Assembly (NCBI RefSeq): GCF_010686705.1
Contig: NZ_JAAGWY010000001.1
Span: 372,001-436,000 of the forward strand
DNA from: Leifsonia tongyongensis
GTDB lineage: Bacteria > Actinomycetota > Actinomycetes > Actinomycetales > Microbacteriaceae
DNA: 64,000 nucleotides
Reading direction: 5' to 3'
In this document: piece after piece, positions 28,042 through 35,957 of the stretch
Layout: each line of letters starts with the position of its first letter
How positions within the stretch are numbered: position 1 is the first letter of the stretch
Position numbers and translations under genes: made by a program
Notes under the pieces: generated by a model
What the model saw: only the letters and a program-made list of their open reading frames with translations
Told to the model about the DNA's origin: nothing
Database searches by the model: none

Positions 28042-28059
28042 CGAGACGGGAGAACGCGG

Positions 28060-29418
28060 TCAGGCGCTGGGGCGGATCACCTGGTACCAGGGGCTGCCCC
28101 AGACCGACTGGATCTTGACGACGTCGCCCTCGGTCGGTGCGGCGATCATCATGTCGCCGCCGATCGACATGCCCACGTGATAGAAGTTGCCCGGCCCGTC
28201 GCCCCAGAAGATGAGGTCGCCGGCCTGCCGCTGGCTGAACGGGACGACCTGTCCGCGAGCCGCCCCCGTGTACCACTGGTTGTTCACCGAGTGCGAGCCG
28301 ATGTAGAGACCGGCGTAGGCGTACGCCTTCATCGTCAGGCCTGAGCAGTCGTAGCCGCCCGGCCCCTCACCACCGAAGATGTACGGCTTGCCCAGCTGGG
28401 CGTAGGCGTAGTTGAGCGCTGTCTGGACGACGTTGCCGTTCGGGGGCGCGACATATCCGCCGCCACCGCCGCCTCCGCCACCGCCGCCTCCGCCACCGCC
28501 GCCGCCGCCCTGGTTCTGCTGCTGCGCCGCCTGCTGTGCCGCCTTCGCTGCCGCCGCGGCGGCCGCCGCGGCCGCTTCCTGCTGGCGCCGGATCGCCGCC
28601 TGGCGTGCCGCCTCCTCTGCAGCCTTGCGCTTCGCCTCGCCGACCAGGTACGCCTTCTCGACCTGGGTCGACGTGTTCTTCAGCGTGGCGAGCTGTGCGA
28701 CCAGCTCGGTCGACTTCGTCTGCTGGGTCACCAGTGCCGCCTGCGCCCGCGTCTGGGCAGCCTGCGCCGCTGCGAGCGCTTCGCTCGCCTTCTTGGCGAG
28801 CTTCTGACGCTCGACCTTCGCGACATTCGCCTGGTCGGTCAGCGCCGACGCCGTGTTCTTGTCCTTGGTCGCCGCGGCGAAAACATCCTGCGACTGCTGG
28901 GTCAGCTTGCTCATCGCGCCCAGCTGATAGAGCAGCTTGTCTGCGCTCGAGCCGTTGCCACCGCCGTTCAGAAACAGGTCGACCGAGATGTCGCCGCCGC
29001 TTCCGCTCTTGGCCAGGTGCGAGGCCAGGAGGCCCGCGCGCATCTGCGACGTCTTCGCTTTCGCTGCCGCAGCATCCGCCTGCTTCTTGAGGTCCGCAGC
29101 CTTCGTCGTCGCCGCCTCCAGCGCATCCTTCGCCTGGAAGTAGGCTTCAGCCGCCTTCTCGGAGTCGATGCGCGCCTGGTCGACGGCCGTCTGCAGGTTG
29201 GCGATCAGCTTGGTGATGTTCTCGATCATCGCCTGCTGGTTCGCGACGTTCTGCTTCGCCTGCTGCACGTCGTTCCACGACGGGTAGTTGTCGGCGAACG
29301 CCGGGGGCGCGATGATGCCGACGGATGCGGTGACCACACCCATGACGCCCGCACTGATCGCCGTGACCGGCCGCACACGCGACCGGTTTCCGTTCTGGTT
29401 GCCGCTCTGACTAGCCAA
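28060..29418 (-). CDS. Secreted NlpC/P60 peptidoglycan endopeptidase, RipA-like
   Basis: The product has 452 residues from a TTG start that overlaps the upstream stop by 8 nt. A signal peptide ends near APPAFAD; a long coiled-coil (about residues 45-290) leads into an Ala/Gln stretch and a run of 18 glycines, then the C40 peptidase domain with catalytic Cys (GGYDCSGLTM) and His (NFYHVGMSIGG). RipA-type enzymes cut D-Glu-mDAP-type bonds in peptide stems during cell separation; the coiled coil probably inhibits the catalytic domain. It shares the SYPSW-x-DVQ-AK N-terminal pattern with the neighbouring M23 protein, so the two probably arose by duplication of that domain and act together. Confidence 0.92.
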   Translation of the reverse strand: MASQSGNQNGNRSRVRPVTAISAGVMGVVTASVGIIAPPAFADNYPSWNDVQQAKQNVANQQAMIENITKLIANLQTAVDQARIDSEKAAEAYFQAKDALEAATTKAADLKKQADAAAAKAKTSQMRAGLLASHLAKSGSGGDISVDLFLNGGGNGSSADKLLYQLGAMSKLTQQSQDVFAAATKDKNTASALTDQANVAKVERQKLAKKASEALAAAQAAQTRAQAALVTQQTKSTELVAQLATLKNTSTQVEKAYLVGEAKRKAAEEAARQAAIRRQQEAAAAAAAAAAKAAQQAAQQQNQGGGGGGGGGGGGGGGGGGYVAPPNGNVVQTALNYAYAQLGKPYIFGGEGPGGYDCSGLTMKAYAYAGLYIGSHSVNNQWYTGAARGQVVPFSQRQAGDLIFWGDGPGNFYHVGMSIGGDMMIAAPTEGDVVKIQSVWGSPWYQVIRPSA

Positions 29419-30688
29419 GTGGTGCCTGCCTCTGTCTCATGAACGGGATGCCGTCGATCTTCACGCCGTTCACCCTCACCTCGTAATGGAGGTGGCATCC
29501 GGTGGATGCCCCCGTCGTGCCCACGCGAGCGATCGGCTGCCCTGCGCCGACGTGCTGGCCGACGCCGACGAGGATGCCGCCGTCGCGGATGTGCGCGTAG
29601 CCGGTGTCGATACCGCCGCCCACATCGATGCGGACGAAGTTGCCGTAACTGCCCAGCGGGCCCGCATAGATGACAGTTCCTTCGTGCGCAGCGTAGATGG
29701 GCGCGTTGCAGTATGCGCCGATGTCGATGCCCAGGTGGTACGTGCTGCCGATGCCGCCCGGAGAGGCGCGGGGCCCGAAGCCGTCGGTGATGGGGCCGGC
29801 CGCGGGAACCGCCCATCCCTGGGGTCCGACGTAGCCGCCGGGGAGACCGCCCGAACCTGCTGCAGCCGCTCGGCGCGCGGCCTCAGCGACCCCGGCCTGG
29901 TATCCGGCCACCGTCTTGGCGTACTTGTTGTTCAGCGCGGCGAGCTGCGCTCGCATGACGACCATCTGCGAGCGCTGCTCGGCGAGCTTGACCTGCGCCG
30001 CCTTCGCCGCCGCGGCCGCGAGCCTCTGCGCTTCAATGGCGGCGGCACGCAGTTTCTCGCGTACGCCCCGGGCCACGGCCGCGTCGTCGGCGAGCGCTTT
30101 GGCGGTGTTCTGGCTGGTCTTCGCCATCGCGTAGATGTCGCTCGACCGCTCGACCAGCTTCGTCATGCTGCCGAGGTCCGAGAGGAGCTGCTCCGGGCTG
30201 GTCGTCGTAGCGCCGTTGCCGCTGAGGAACAGGCTCGCCGTGAGGTCGCTGCCGCCGGTGCGGTACAGCTGGGCTGCCAGACGGCCGGCCTGGGTCGTCG
30301 CCGCTTCGGCCTTCGCCTTGCTCTCGTCGGCCTGCGCCTGGATCTGCTGCGCCTTGATGATGGCGTCGTCGAGCTTTGCCTCGGCGATCTCGAGCTCTTT
30401 GCCGCGCTTCACCAGGTCGGCCTGGGTCTGGGCGACCTGCGCCTTCAACTGGCCGATCAGGCTGTTGATACGCGCGACCTGCGCAGCAGTCGCGGACACG
30501 CTCGCCTTGGCGTTCTGCACGTCCTGCCAGCTGGGGTACGAGGTCGCGTAGGCGGGGGATACCGGGGATGCAATGGAGCCGACCGCGGCGATGGCCAGGA
30601 TAGCGACGAACGCGGCCCGCATGCGCCAGGGTCCGCGCGCGCGGAACCGGTACGGGGTCGTCCCTGGGGCCGGCTCAGTGCGTCTCAT
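29411..30688 (-). CDS. Secreted M23 family peptidoglycan endopeptidase with coiled-coil N-terminus
   Basis: From ATG 30688 (GAGGGAA upstream) the product has 425 residues. After a signal peptide (cleavage near SPAYAT) comes a coiled coil of about 230 residues, then a LytM/M23 domain: GFGPR, HLGIDIGAYCNAPIYAAHEG and the HLHYEV motif give the zinc ligands. Coiled-coil M23 proteins either cleave cross-links or activate other hydrolases. The zinc ligands look complete, so it is probably active. It is the first gene of the pair. Confidence 0.92.
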   Translation of the reverse strand: MRRTEPAPGTTPYRFRARGPWRMRAAFVAILAIAAVGSIASPVSPAYATSYPSWQDVQNAKASVSATAAQVARINSLIGQLKAQVAQTQADLVKRGKELEIAEAKLDDAIIKAQQIQAQADESKAKAEAATTQAGRLAAQLYRTGGSDLTASLFLSGNGATTTSPEQLLSDLGSMTKLVERSSDIYAMAKTSQNTAKALADDAAVARGVREKLRAAAIEAQRLAAAAAKAAQVKLAEQRSQMVVMRAQLAALNNKYAKTVAGYQAGVAEAARRAAAAGSGGLPGGYVGPQGWAVPAAGPITDGFGPRASPGGIGSTYHLGIDIGAYCNAPIYAAHEGTVIYAGPLGSYGNFVRIDVGGGIDTGYAHIRDGGILVGVGQHVGAGQPIARVGTTGASTGCHLHYEVRVNGVKIDGIPFMRQRQAPLG

Positions 30689-30984
30689 CGTTCCCTCGAA
30701 CCTGTCGCTCGTGTTCACATCCGTCACTCGTGCCACGTGATCAACTTTATTAACAGTAACAACGGACTCGTCCGATGCAATCGACCGCGCGACCCTCAAG
30801 GTGGGGTCCCACGGGAGCTGCCAAGCCAGAATGTAACCCGCTTGCAGGGCGATCCCGCGGAGATTTCGCGCCGGTCGCCGGATCGGCCTGGTCGGGCATC
30901 CGTTCGGTTTGGCATTTCGTCGCCGAGTCCGTATGCTTGTGCGTCGGTAGTAATGCGGTGCGTGTGAGCGGATTGCAGGTGCTC
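30689..30984 (-). other. Long leader and promoter region of the M23/NlpC operon
   Basis: About 300 bp precede the M23 start without a credible gene. On the minus strand it holds GGGTTACATTC near 30840, a GTTACTGTTAAT tract near 30750 and several short G/C-rich stems such as GGGACCCC. GTTAC repeats upstream of cell-wall hydrolases recall MtrA control, and c-di-AMP riboswitches are frequent at this position in Actinobacteria, but I could not match either consensus convincingly. Confidence 0.3.
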
Positions 30985-31060
30985 GGCCCCATCGTTTAGC
31001 GGCCTAGGACGCCGCCCTTTCACGGCGGTAGCACGGGTTCGAATCCCGTTGGGGTCACCA
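30985..31060 (+). tRNA. tRNA-Glu (TTC)
   Basis: The acceptor GGCCCCA pairs with TGGGGTC; anticodon TTC lies in CCTTTCACGG, and the T arm GGGTTCGAATCCC is standard. CCA is encoded. Confidence 0.95.
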
Positions 31061-31091
31061 CTACCGGTACAATTGAAAAGCTTCACATCGA

Positions 31092-31168
31092 GGCCCTGTA
31101 GCGCAGTTGGTTAGCGTGCCGCCCTGTCACGGCGGAGGTCGCGGGTTCAAGTCCCGTCAGGGTCGCCA
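31092..31168 (+). tRNA. tRNA-Asp (GTC)
   Basis: The acceptor GGCCCTG pairs with CAGGGTC; anticodon GTC at 31126-31128; T arm GGGTTCAAGTCCC. CCA is encoded. Confidence 0.95.
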
Positions 31169-31173
31169 AGGCG

Positions 31174-31201
31174 AGAAGCCCTTCCGCAAGGAAGGGCTTC
31201 T
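31174..31201 (+). terminator. Terminator after tRNA-Asp
   Basis: A perfect 12-bp stem (AGAAGCCCTTCC / GGAAGGGCTTCT) with the loop GCAA follows the tRNA by 5 bp. There is no long T tract. Confidence 0.75.
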
Positions 31202-31234
31202 GCCTAGAAGGCCTCTTCTTCGAAGCTGGCTTTC

Positions 31235-31307
31235 GGCTCTGTAGCTCAGTTGGTAGAGCGTTCGACTGAAAATCGAAAGGTCACCGGATCGATGCCGGTC
31301 GGAGCCA
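31235..31307 (+). tRNA. tRNA-Phe (GAA), probable integration site
   Basis: The acceptor GGCTCTG pairs with CGGAGCC; anticodon GAA at 31268-31270. CCA is not encoded, unlike in the two neighbours. An inward-facing tyrosine integrase starts 137 bp away, so the 3' end of this tRNA is the probable attB/attL of the island. Confidence 0.93.
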
Positions 31308-31310
31308 CTT

Positions 31311-31347
31311 GGCCATCTCCAGGCTTCTACTGGGGGTGGCCATTTTT
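31311..31347 (+). terminator. Terminator after tRNA-Phe
   Basis: GGCCATCTCCAG pairs with CTGGGGGTGGCC (two wobble pairs) around GCTTCTA and is followed by A and six T. It lies on the island side of the tRNA. Confidence 0.8.
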
Positions 31348-31443
31348 TGTCCTCCTACCAGGGATTTTACCTGCCAGTTCGCGACGCGTCTCCGTCTTGA
31401 CGGAGTTTCTAACAGTCGGCCACTCCGCACAAACCCCGCATAT

Positions 31444-32604
31444 TCAAATCAGGCCGTCGAGCCGTTGTCCCAGGACTTCTGCCGCCCGTGTCGATCCCTT
31501 GAGCGTGTTCATGTAGACATCCTGCGTCATCGACGGGTTCTCGTGACCGAGGTAGTCAGCGATCTCCGTTGCCGACAGACCCGCCTTGTCAAGGATCGTT
31601 GCCACGGTCTTGCGGAACGAGTGCGTATACAGGTCTGGATAGCCAAGATGATCGCGTCGATCCCGAATTTCACGCTGGGTGTTAGACGGGTCACGGAGTC
31701 TCATCAGAGGCGTGGGGAACAGCAGTGTGGTGAACTCCCCCAGCCGCTCATGCCGCCGACGAAGCAGGTCCATCGTTCTCGACGGAAGTGGAGTGACTCG
31801 TTCGGACTTCTCCGTCTTTGGAAATTCCTGTCGCACGACGCCCTTGCCATTCACTCGGACGTTGACGGCCACGACAGCGGCGGTCCCATCCTCAAAGTCG
31901 ACAGAGCTGACGTCGAGAGCGCACGCCTCGCCCACCCGCCAGCCGGAGGCGAGCATGAACTCGATCAGTTCGACGGTGTCCCACTTGTTCAAGTGAGCGT
32001 CAGCGCGCACTTTCGTCAAGAAGGAAGGGAGCTCGCCCAACGGGATGGCTTTTGCGGCACGCCGATTACCCTTGGGGCGGGAGATACGTTCGAGCTCACG
32101 GACAGGGTTTTTCTCGATGGCTCCGTTAATGACGGCCAACGACATCATGCCGCTCAGAGCCGAACGGCAATTCTTTGCCGCACCCGATCCGCTGTCCCTC
32201 TCGACGCCATTGATAAACCGCTGTAGCCGTGCGGGCTTGGCTTCTCCGAGGGCGAGGTCGCCGATCTTCGGCACAATGTGTGCAGTGACCGCATAGCCAT
32301 AGGTCTCCACCGTTCCGTCTGCCTTGCCGGCGTCCCGTTTGTGATCGAGGAACATCTGGGCGAGTACCCGCAACGTCGTGGTTGGCTTCAGCTCACCCGC
32401 CCAATCCTTCTCCGCCGTCGTGAGTGCCACCTTCAAGGCCGAGATGGCCCTGGCCTTACTCGGGCCATACTTTTCAACCTGGCGGGACTTCCCGTCGGAG
32501 AATCGATACCGCGTGCGTGCACGCCATTTGCCTACCTGCACCTCGGTGGCGTTAATGGTGCCGTACGTCCCGATCTCGGTCCTTGGTCGAGCCATCAGCG
32601 CCAC
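31444..32604 (-). CDS. Tyrosine-type site-specific integrase
   Basis: The product has 386 residues. An N-terminal SAM-like core-binding domain (TLRVLAQMFLDHKRDAGKADGTVETYGYAV) precedes the catalytic domain with Arg in LASGWRVGEACAL, His-x-x-Arg in YTHSFRKTVATIL, His in YLGHENPSMTQ and the nucleophile Tyr in DVYMN. It recombines attP with the tRNA-Phe end. The gene reads toward the tRNA, as in many actinobacterial integrative elements. Its start overlaps the XRE gene by 10 nt, so the regulator and integrase are co-transcribed. Confidence 0.93.
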   Translation of the reverse strand: MALMARPRTEIGTYGTINATEVQVGKWRARTRYRFSDGKSRQVEKYGPSKARAISALKVALTTAEKDWAGELKPTTTLRVLAQMFLDHKRDAGKADGTVETYGYAVTAHIVPKIGDLALGEAKPARLQRFINGVERDSGSGAAKNCRSALSGMMSLAVINGAIEKNPVRELERISRPKGNRRAAKAIPLGELPSFLTKVRADAHLNKWDTVELIEFMLASGWRVGEACALDVSSVDFEDGTAAVVAVNVRVNGKGVVRQEFPKTEKSERVTPLPSRTMDLLRRRHERLGEFTTLLFPTPLMRLRDPSNTQREIRDRRDHLGYPDLYTHSFRKTVATILDKAGLSATEIADYLGHENPSMTQDVYMNTLKGSTRAAEVLGQRLDGLI

Positions 32605-33326
32605 TCCTTCATCGATTCACGGAGCTCCTCAACAAGCACACGTGTGACTCGGCCGCGCGCTTGGGGCGAACTGTCGCGGCCAGCCCTTCTCAGGGATTCG
32701 TCTTCAAGTGAGCGCCCCCAGGCCTCCTTGGAGAGGCGCTGCAGTCTCGCAAGGGTGACGCCGAGCTTCTTTGCCGCGCGCTCCTCGGCCAGCGTGCCGG
32801 CACCGGCTCGTGCCGGCGAACCACTCCTCCGCTCCGGCGGCGTTTGAGACTGGTCGAGCAGCTGGGCCACTTGGTCGTTCTTCTCGGCATCTGTCATTTC
32901 TCGACCGCGCGCCTCCCGCATCCGATTCAGGACCTCCTCCTCGAGCTCTTCGTCCACCTCCGCGTCTTCGTCAGCGCGTGCGGGACTCAACGTCACCGGG
33001 GCTCCCGCAAGGACGGCGTCGATCCAGGAGCGGTTCAGCGGGCGCTGTGCGCCAGTAGCGAGTTCGATGACGCTCGCCTCTCCTAGGAGGCTCGACAGCG
33101 CGAGCGGTCGACCAAGTAGGTCACCCAGGGCAAGCGCTAGAAGAACGAGCGAAGGCAGCGTTAGGGACGCCTGGCCGCGTTCGATGTTGCTGACGCTACT
33201 TGCGCTCCAGCTCGCTCCATAGGAGCGGCCGGCGTGAGCGATCTGATCCAGGGTGATCCCATGCTCGCGGCGCACGTTCGAGACGAATGCGCCCACGGCG
33301 TCAGGGATGGTCACGGCAGTTTGCAT
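32595..33326 (-). CDS. XRE-family regulator with long helical C-terminus
   Basis: The product has 243 residues. The first 80 form an XRE HTH (VRREHGITLDQIAHAGRSYG, then SASSVSNIERGQASLTLPSLVLLALALGDLLG). The remaining 160 are charged and helical (EDAEVDEELEEEVLNRMREARG and LAEERAAKKLGVTLARLQRLSKEAWGRSLEDE), perhaps a second DNA-binding or dimer part. It is divergent from the excisionase-like gene; two TTACA/TGTAA sites in the 91-bp gap are probable operators. It is the likely master switch between integration and excision. Confidence 0.82.
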   Translation of the reverse strand: MQTAVTIPDAVGAFVSNVRREHGITLDQIAHAGRSYGASWSASSVSNIERGQASLTLPSLVLLALALGDLLGRPLALSSLLGEASVIELATGAQRPLNRSWIDAVLAGAPVTLSPARADEDAEVDEELEEEVLNRMREARGREMTDAEKNDQVAQLLDQSQTPPERRSGSPARAGAGTLAEERAAKKLGVTLARLQRLSKEAWGRSLEDESLRRAGRDSSPQARGRVTRVLVEELRESMKEWR

Positions 33327-33334
33327 GGTTACAG

Positions 33335-33401
33335 GTTACAGAACTTGTGAAAGATTCGCGATAGGGATTACTATCCATTTACAAGTTCCAGATTCTGTAA
33401 A
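33335..33401. promoter_or_regulatory. Paired operator sites between XRE regulator and excisionase-like gene
   Basis: Site 1 (33335-33351) reads TTACAGAACTTGTGAA. Site 2 (33378-33401) has TTTACAAGTTC and ATTCTGTAAA. Both are built from TTACA half-sites facing TGTAA/TGTGA, and GAACTTGT recurs inverted between them. This fits a divergent, repressor-controlled switch. Confidence 0.65.
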
Positions 33402-33417
33402 CCAAAGGAAACAAACA

Positions 33418-33627
33418 ATGACAACACAGGCTACGACGCCGCCATGCACGCTACTGACCGTGAAGGATTTGTCCGCTCAGACGGGAATGTCGATGTCGAC
33501 TATCTATCGCAAGAGATCGATCGGGGAATCTCTTCCCCGCGTCGTCAAGATTGGCAGCGTCCTGAGGTGGCGCCAGGCCGACATCGACGCATGGATAGAA
33601 GAGCAATTGGAGCCCGCGGCATCGTGA
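33418..33627 (+). CDS. Excisionase-like MerR-type HTH protein
   Basis: The product has 69 residues with an AAAGGA site 7 bases upstream. LLTVKDLSAQTGMSMSTIYRKRSIGESLPRVVKIGSVLRWRQADIDAWIEEQ is a winged HTH of the excisionase/AlpA family. Such proteins bend attachment-site DNA to favour excision. It is divergent from the XRE repressor, as expected for an early gene of the element. Confidence 0.8.
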   Translation: MTTQATTPPCTLLTVKDLSAQTGMSMSTIYRKRSIGESLPRVVKIGSVLRWRQADIDAWIEEQLEPAAS

Positions 33628-33653
33628 CCGCACCACGCATTGCCGACAAGCAA

Positions 33654-33679
33654 AACGCCTCGGCAGCTGCCGAGGCGTT
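33654..33679. terminator. Perfect 26-bp palindromic stem after the excisionase-like gene
   Basis: AACGCCTCGGCA and TGCCGAGGCGTT pair perfectly around a 2-base centre, 27 bp past the stop. It is followed by TTCTAC rather than a T run, so termination may be partial. Confidence 0.6.
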
Positions 33680-33742
33680 CTACACGATATCTACTTCCAA
33701 CCGACGAGTTGCAGCTCGTCAAGCGGCCGAAAGGACCTACCC

Positions 33743-35545
33743 ATGAATGTACTGGCAGATGCCGAGAGTGACAAGGACGGCGACACGGCGCCGCAGATCG
33801 CCGCTTCAGGCACCGTGACAATGGCGATGCCGCTGGGCAAGCGCTCCCGCGAGCAGATCTTCCGCGAGACTACTGAGACCTACCTAGCAACCCTCGGGGC
33901 GTTCGGCCATGCCTCCCTTCCCACGCCCGAGGAGCTGGAGCCCCAGCTCATGTCGAGGATCGAGGGAGAGTTCGCCATGGAAAATATGGCGTTCAGAGCG
34001 GACGGGGGTGCCGGCGGCCGCCTGATGAAACCGTCATCGCTGCCTCCCATTGCGATCGCGATGGCTATGCGGAAGCTGTTTCGAATTGTCGTCATCCGCC
34101 CTTCCGGCACCTCCGAGGGGGAGGCCCGAGCGCGGGGGATGCTTGCACGCTACGAGACGACCGGGCCCGACGAGGGACTGTACGTCGGCCGGCCCGAGTA
34201 CATGCGCTCGATTGTCAGGCGGTTCAGCTCCGGCATGTCCAAGGAAGGCGCGAAACTTGTGTTCGACCTCGTGCGGAGTCACGCAGACGCCGTCGAGCCC
34301 AATGACAACCCTGACTTGATAGCGGTGAACAATGGCATCTTCGACTTCGTGAAAAAGGAACTGATGCCGTTCTCGTCAGAGCACGTCTTCCTCTCCAAGG
34401 TGCGCACTAACTACGACCGCAACGCGGTGACGTCTCCAATCATCACCAATCCAGATGGGACCGAATGGGAGATAGTGCAATGGACCGTCGATCTGTTCGA
34501 CGACGCTGAGCGCACCCAGCTCCTCTGGGAGGTATTGAGCGCGTCGGTGCGACCGCTGGTGAGGTGGAATAAGGCTGTTTACCCGTTCGATGAGGATGGG
34601 GAGAACGGGAAAGGAACATTCCTCGTACTGGTTCGCTGTCTCGTCGGAGCTGGCTCCTGGGTGTCAATACCGATCGCAGACTTCGCGAATAAGTTCCAGC
34701 TCGCGCAGATTGTGAATAAGAGCCTGGTCGTCACCGATGAGAACGACGTGGGTTCCTTCAGCGACAAACTCGCAAACTACAAGGCAGTCATCACGGGCGA
34801 CGTCATCACTATCGAGGAGAAGTTCGAGAATCCATATTCGTACGTACCGCACGTGTTCGTGATCGAGTGCCTGAACTCGTTTCCCAAGGCTAAGGACACG
34901 TCGCGATCGCACTATCGGCGGCAATTATTCTGGCCCTTCTCGAAGTCTTTCACTGGAAGCGCCAACTCGAGCATCAAGGAGGACTACCTGACGCGCCGGG
35001 AGGTTCTCGAATACGTCCTCCATCGTGTGCTGCACGCCGAGCCGTTCTACAAGCTCTCGGAGCCCAAAGCGAGCCGCAAGGTTCTGGGAGAGTTCAAGAA
35101 CCTAAACGATCCGGTACGCGCGTGCTGGGAGGACATCGAGCACCAATTGATCTGGGACCTGGTTCCGACCGCCTTTCTTTACGAGCTCTACGTGGCATGG
35201 ACTGAACGGTATGCACCGAACGGCAAGGCAGTCGGCATTGGCGAGTTCGGCCGGCGAATTGGGGCAATCGTTCGAGAGACCGGACATTGGGAGCAGGGCA
35301 CCTACCGCCCCGGTACGCAGATGAACGAACCTGAACTGCTCATCGAGCGCTTCGACCTGCGGAACTGGATGAATCCCAGCTACACGGGCACCGATCCCTC
35401 GAAGCGGTGCCAGCCCAAGCTCTTGGAGCGTTATCGCGGCTTCAAACGGAGCGCTACCTGGGTCGCCAACGTTGACGACGATGACGATGACAGCGATCTC
35501 GATCGAGCGCTTGACGTCGATTGCGACCTGCCCGCGGCCGCATAA
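33743..35545 (+). CDS. Phage/plasmid primase-helicase of the P4/D5 type
   Basis: The product has 600 residues. The SF3 helicase part carries a Walker A variant GENGKGTF (about residue 287), Walker B-like SLVVTDEND and the D5-N segment AVNNGIFDFVKKELMPFS before it. The C-terminal about 130 residues form the winged-helix tail of D5 primases (IWDLVPTAFLYELYVAW then VGIGEFGRRIGAIVRETGHW). No archaeal-type primase domain is obvious at the N-terminus. It should unwind and help prime replication of the excised element; the iteron cluster immediately downstream may be its origin. The tail is acidic (VDDDDDDSDLD). Confidence 0.85.
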   Translation: MNVLADAESDKDGDTAPQIAASGTVTMAMPLGKRSREQIFRETTETYLATLGAFGHASLPTPEELEPQLMSRIEGEFAMENMAFRADGGAGGRLMKPSSLPPIAIAMAMRKLFRIVVIRPSGTSEGEARARGMLARYETTGPDEGLYVGRPEYMRSIVRRFSSGMSKEGAKLVFDLVRSHADAVEPNDNPDLIAVNNGIFDFVKKELMPFSSEHVFLSKVRTNYDRNAVTSPIITNPDGTEWEIVQWTVDLFDDAERTQLLWEVLSASVRPLVRWNKAVYPFDEDGENGKGTFLVLVRCLVGAGSWVSIPIADFANKFQLAQIVNKSLVVTDENDVGSFSDKLANYKAVITGDVITIEEKFENPYSYVPHVFVIECLNSFPKAKDTSRSHYRRQLFWPFSKSFTGSANSSIKEDYLTRREVLEYVLHRVLHAEPFYKLSEPKASRKVLGEFKNLNDPVRACWEDIEHQLIWDLVPTAFLYELYVAWTERYAPNGKAVGIGEFGRRIGAIVRETGHWEQGTYRPGTQMNEPELLIERFDLRNWMNPSYTGTDPSKRCQPKLLERYRGFKRSATWVANVDDDDDDSDLDRALDVDCDLPAAA

Positions 35546-35584
35546 GTCTGCGACCTGGCGAGCCTGCGCGGCTCGAGTTCAAAT

Positions 35585-35618
35585 GGCCGTCGGCCGGACA
35601 CTAGTCCGGCCGACGGCC
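35585..35618 (+). terminator. Terminator of the primase gene
   Basis: A perfect 14-bp stem (GGCCGTCGGCCGGA / TCCGGCCGACGGCC) closes a 6-base loop and is followed by TTCTTGTT. Confidence 0.85.
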
Positions 35619-35640
35619 TTCTTGTTGTCTGCACAAGCGC

Positions 35641-35931
35641 TGGAACAGACGGTGGCATCTGGGAACGCCCCACGAGCCTGCTGTTCCGGTGAGTGTTCCA
35701 CCGCTTTTCCACCTCTGACCAGGGAATATGGCACGAGTGGAACACTGGAACATCAAATTGCACCTGCAAGCTCGCCCTATGCACGCGCTGGCAGTAGTCG
35801 GGGGGATATTCAACTTAAGACTGCTTTTGGTGTTCCATGTGTTCCATTTATGAATATTTGCTGGTCAGAGGCATTTTTGCACGGAACAGACGCTGGAACC
35901 TACCTCGATTGAGTGTTCCAGGTGTGTTCCA
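35641..35931. repeat. TGTTCCA iteron cluster, candidate replication origin
   Basis: TGTTCCA or its complement TGGAACA occurs exactly at 35641, 35694, 35738, 35746, 35831, 35840, 35914 and 35925, with one-mismatch copies at 35682, 35882 and 35894. Close pairs are spaced 8, 9 and 11 bp. An A/T-rich stretch (TTTATGAATATTTG) lies at about 35846-35860. The region is otherwise gene-free and sits right after the primase-helicase. Confidence 0.7.
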
Positions 35932-35957
35932 CCACCATCGACTCATCCAGGGCCGAA

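Noticed and set aside
30760-30970. c-di-AMP (ydaO-type) riboswitch upstream of the M23 gene
   Set aside because: The position is typical, but I could not align the conserved core; needs an Infernal search with the ydaO model.
30750-30992. Short minus-strand frame just before tRNA-Glu
   Set aside because: It overlaps the tRNA and has no protein-like pattern; treated as leader of the M23 operon.
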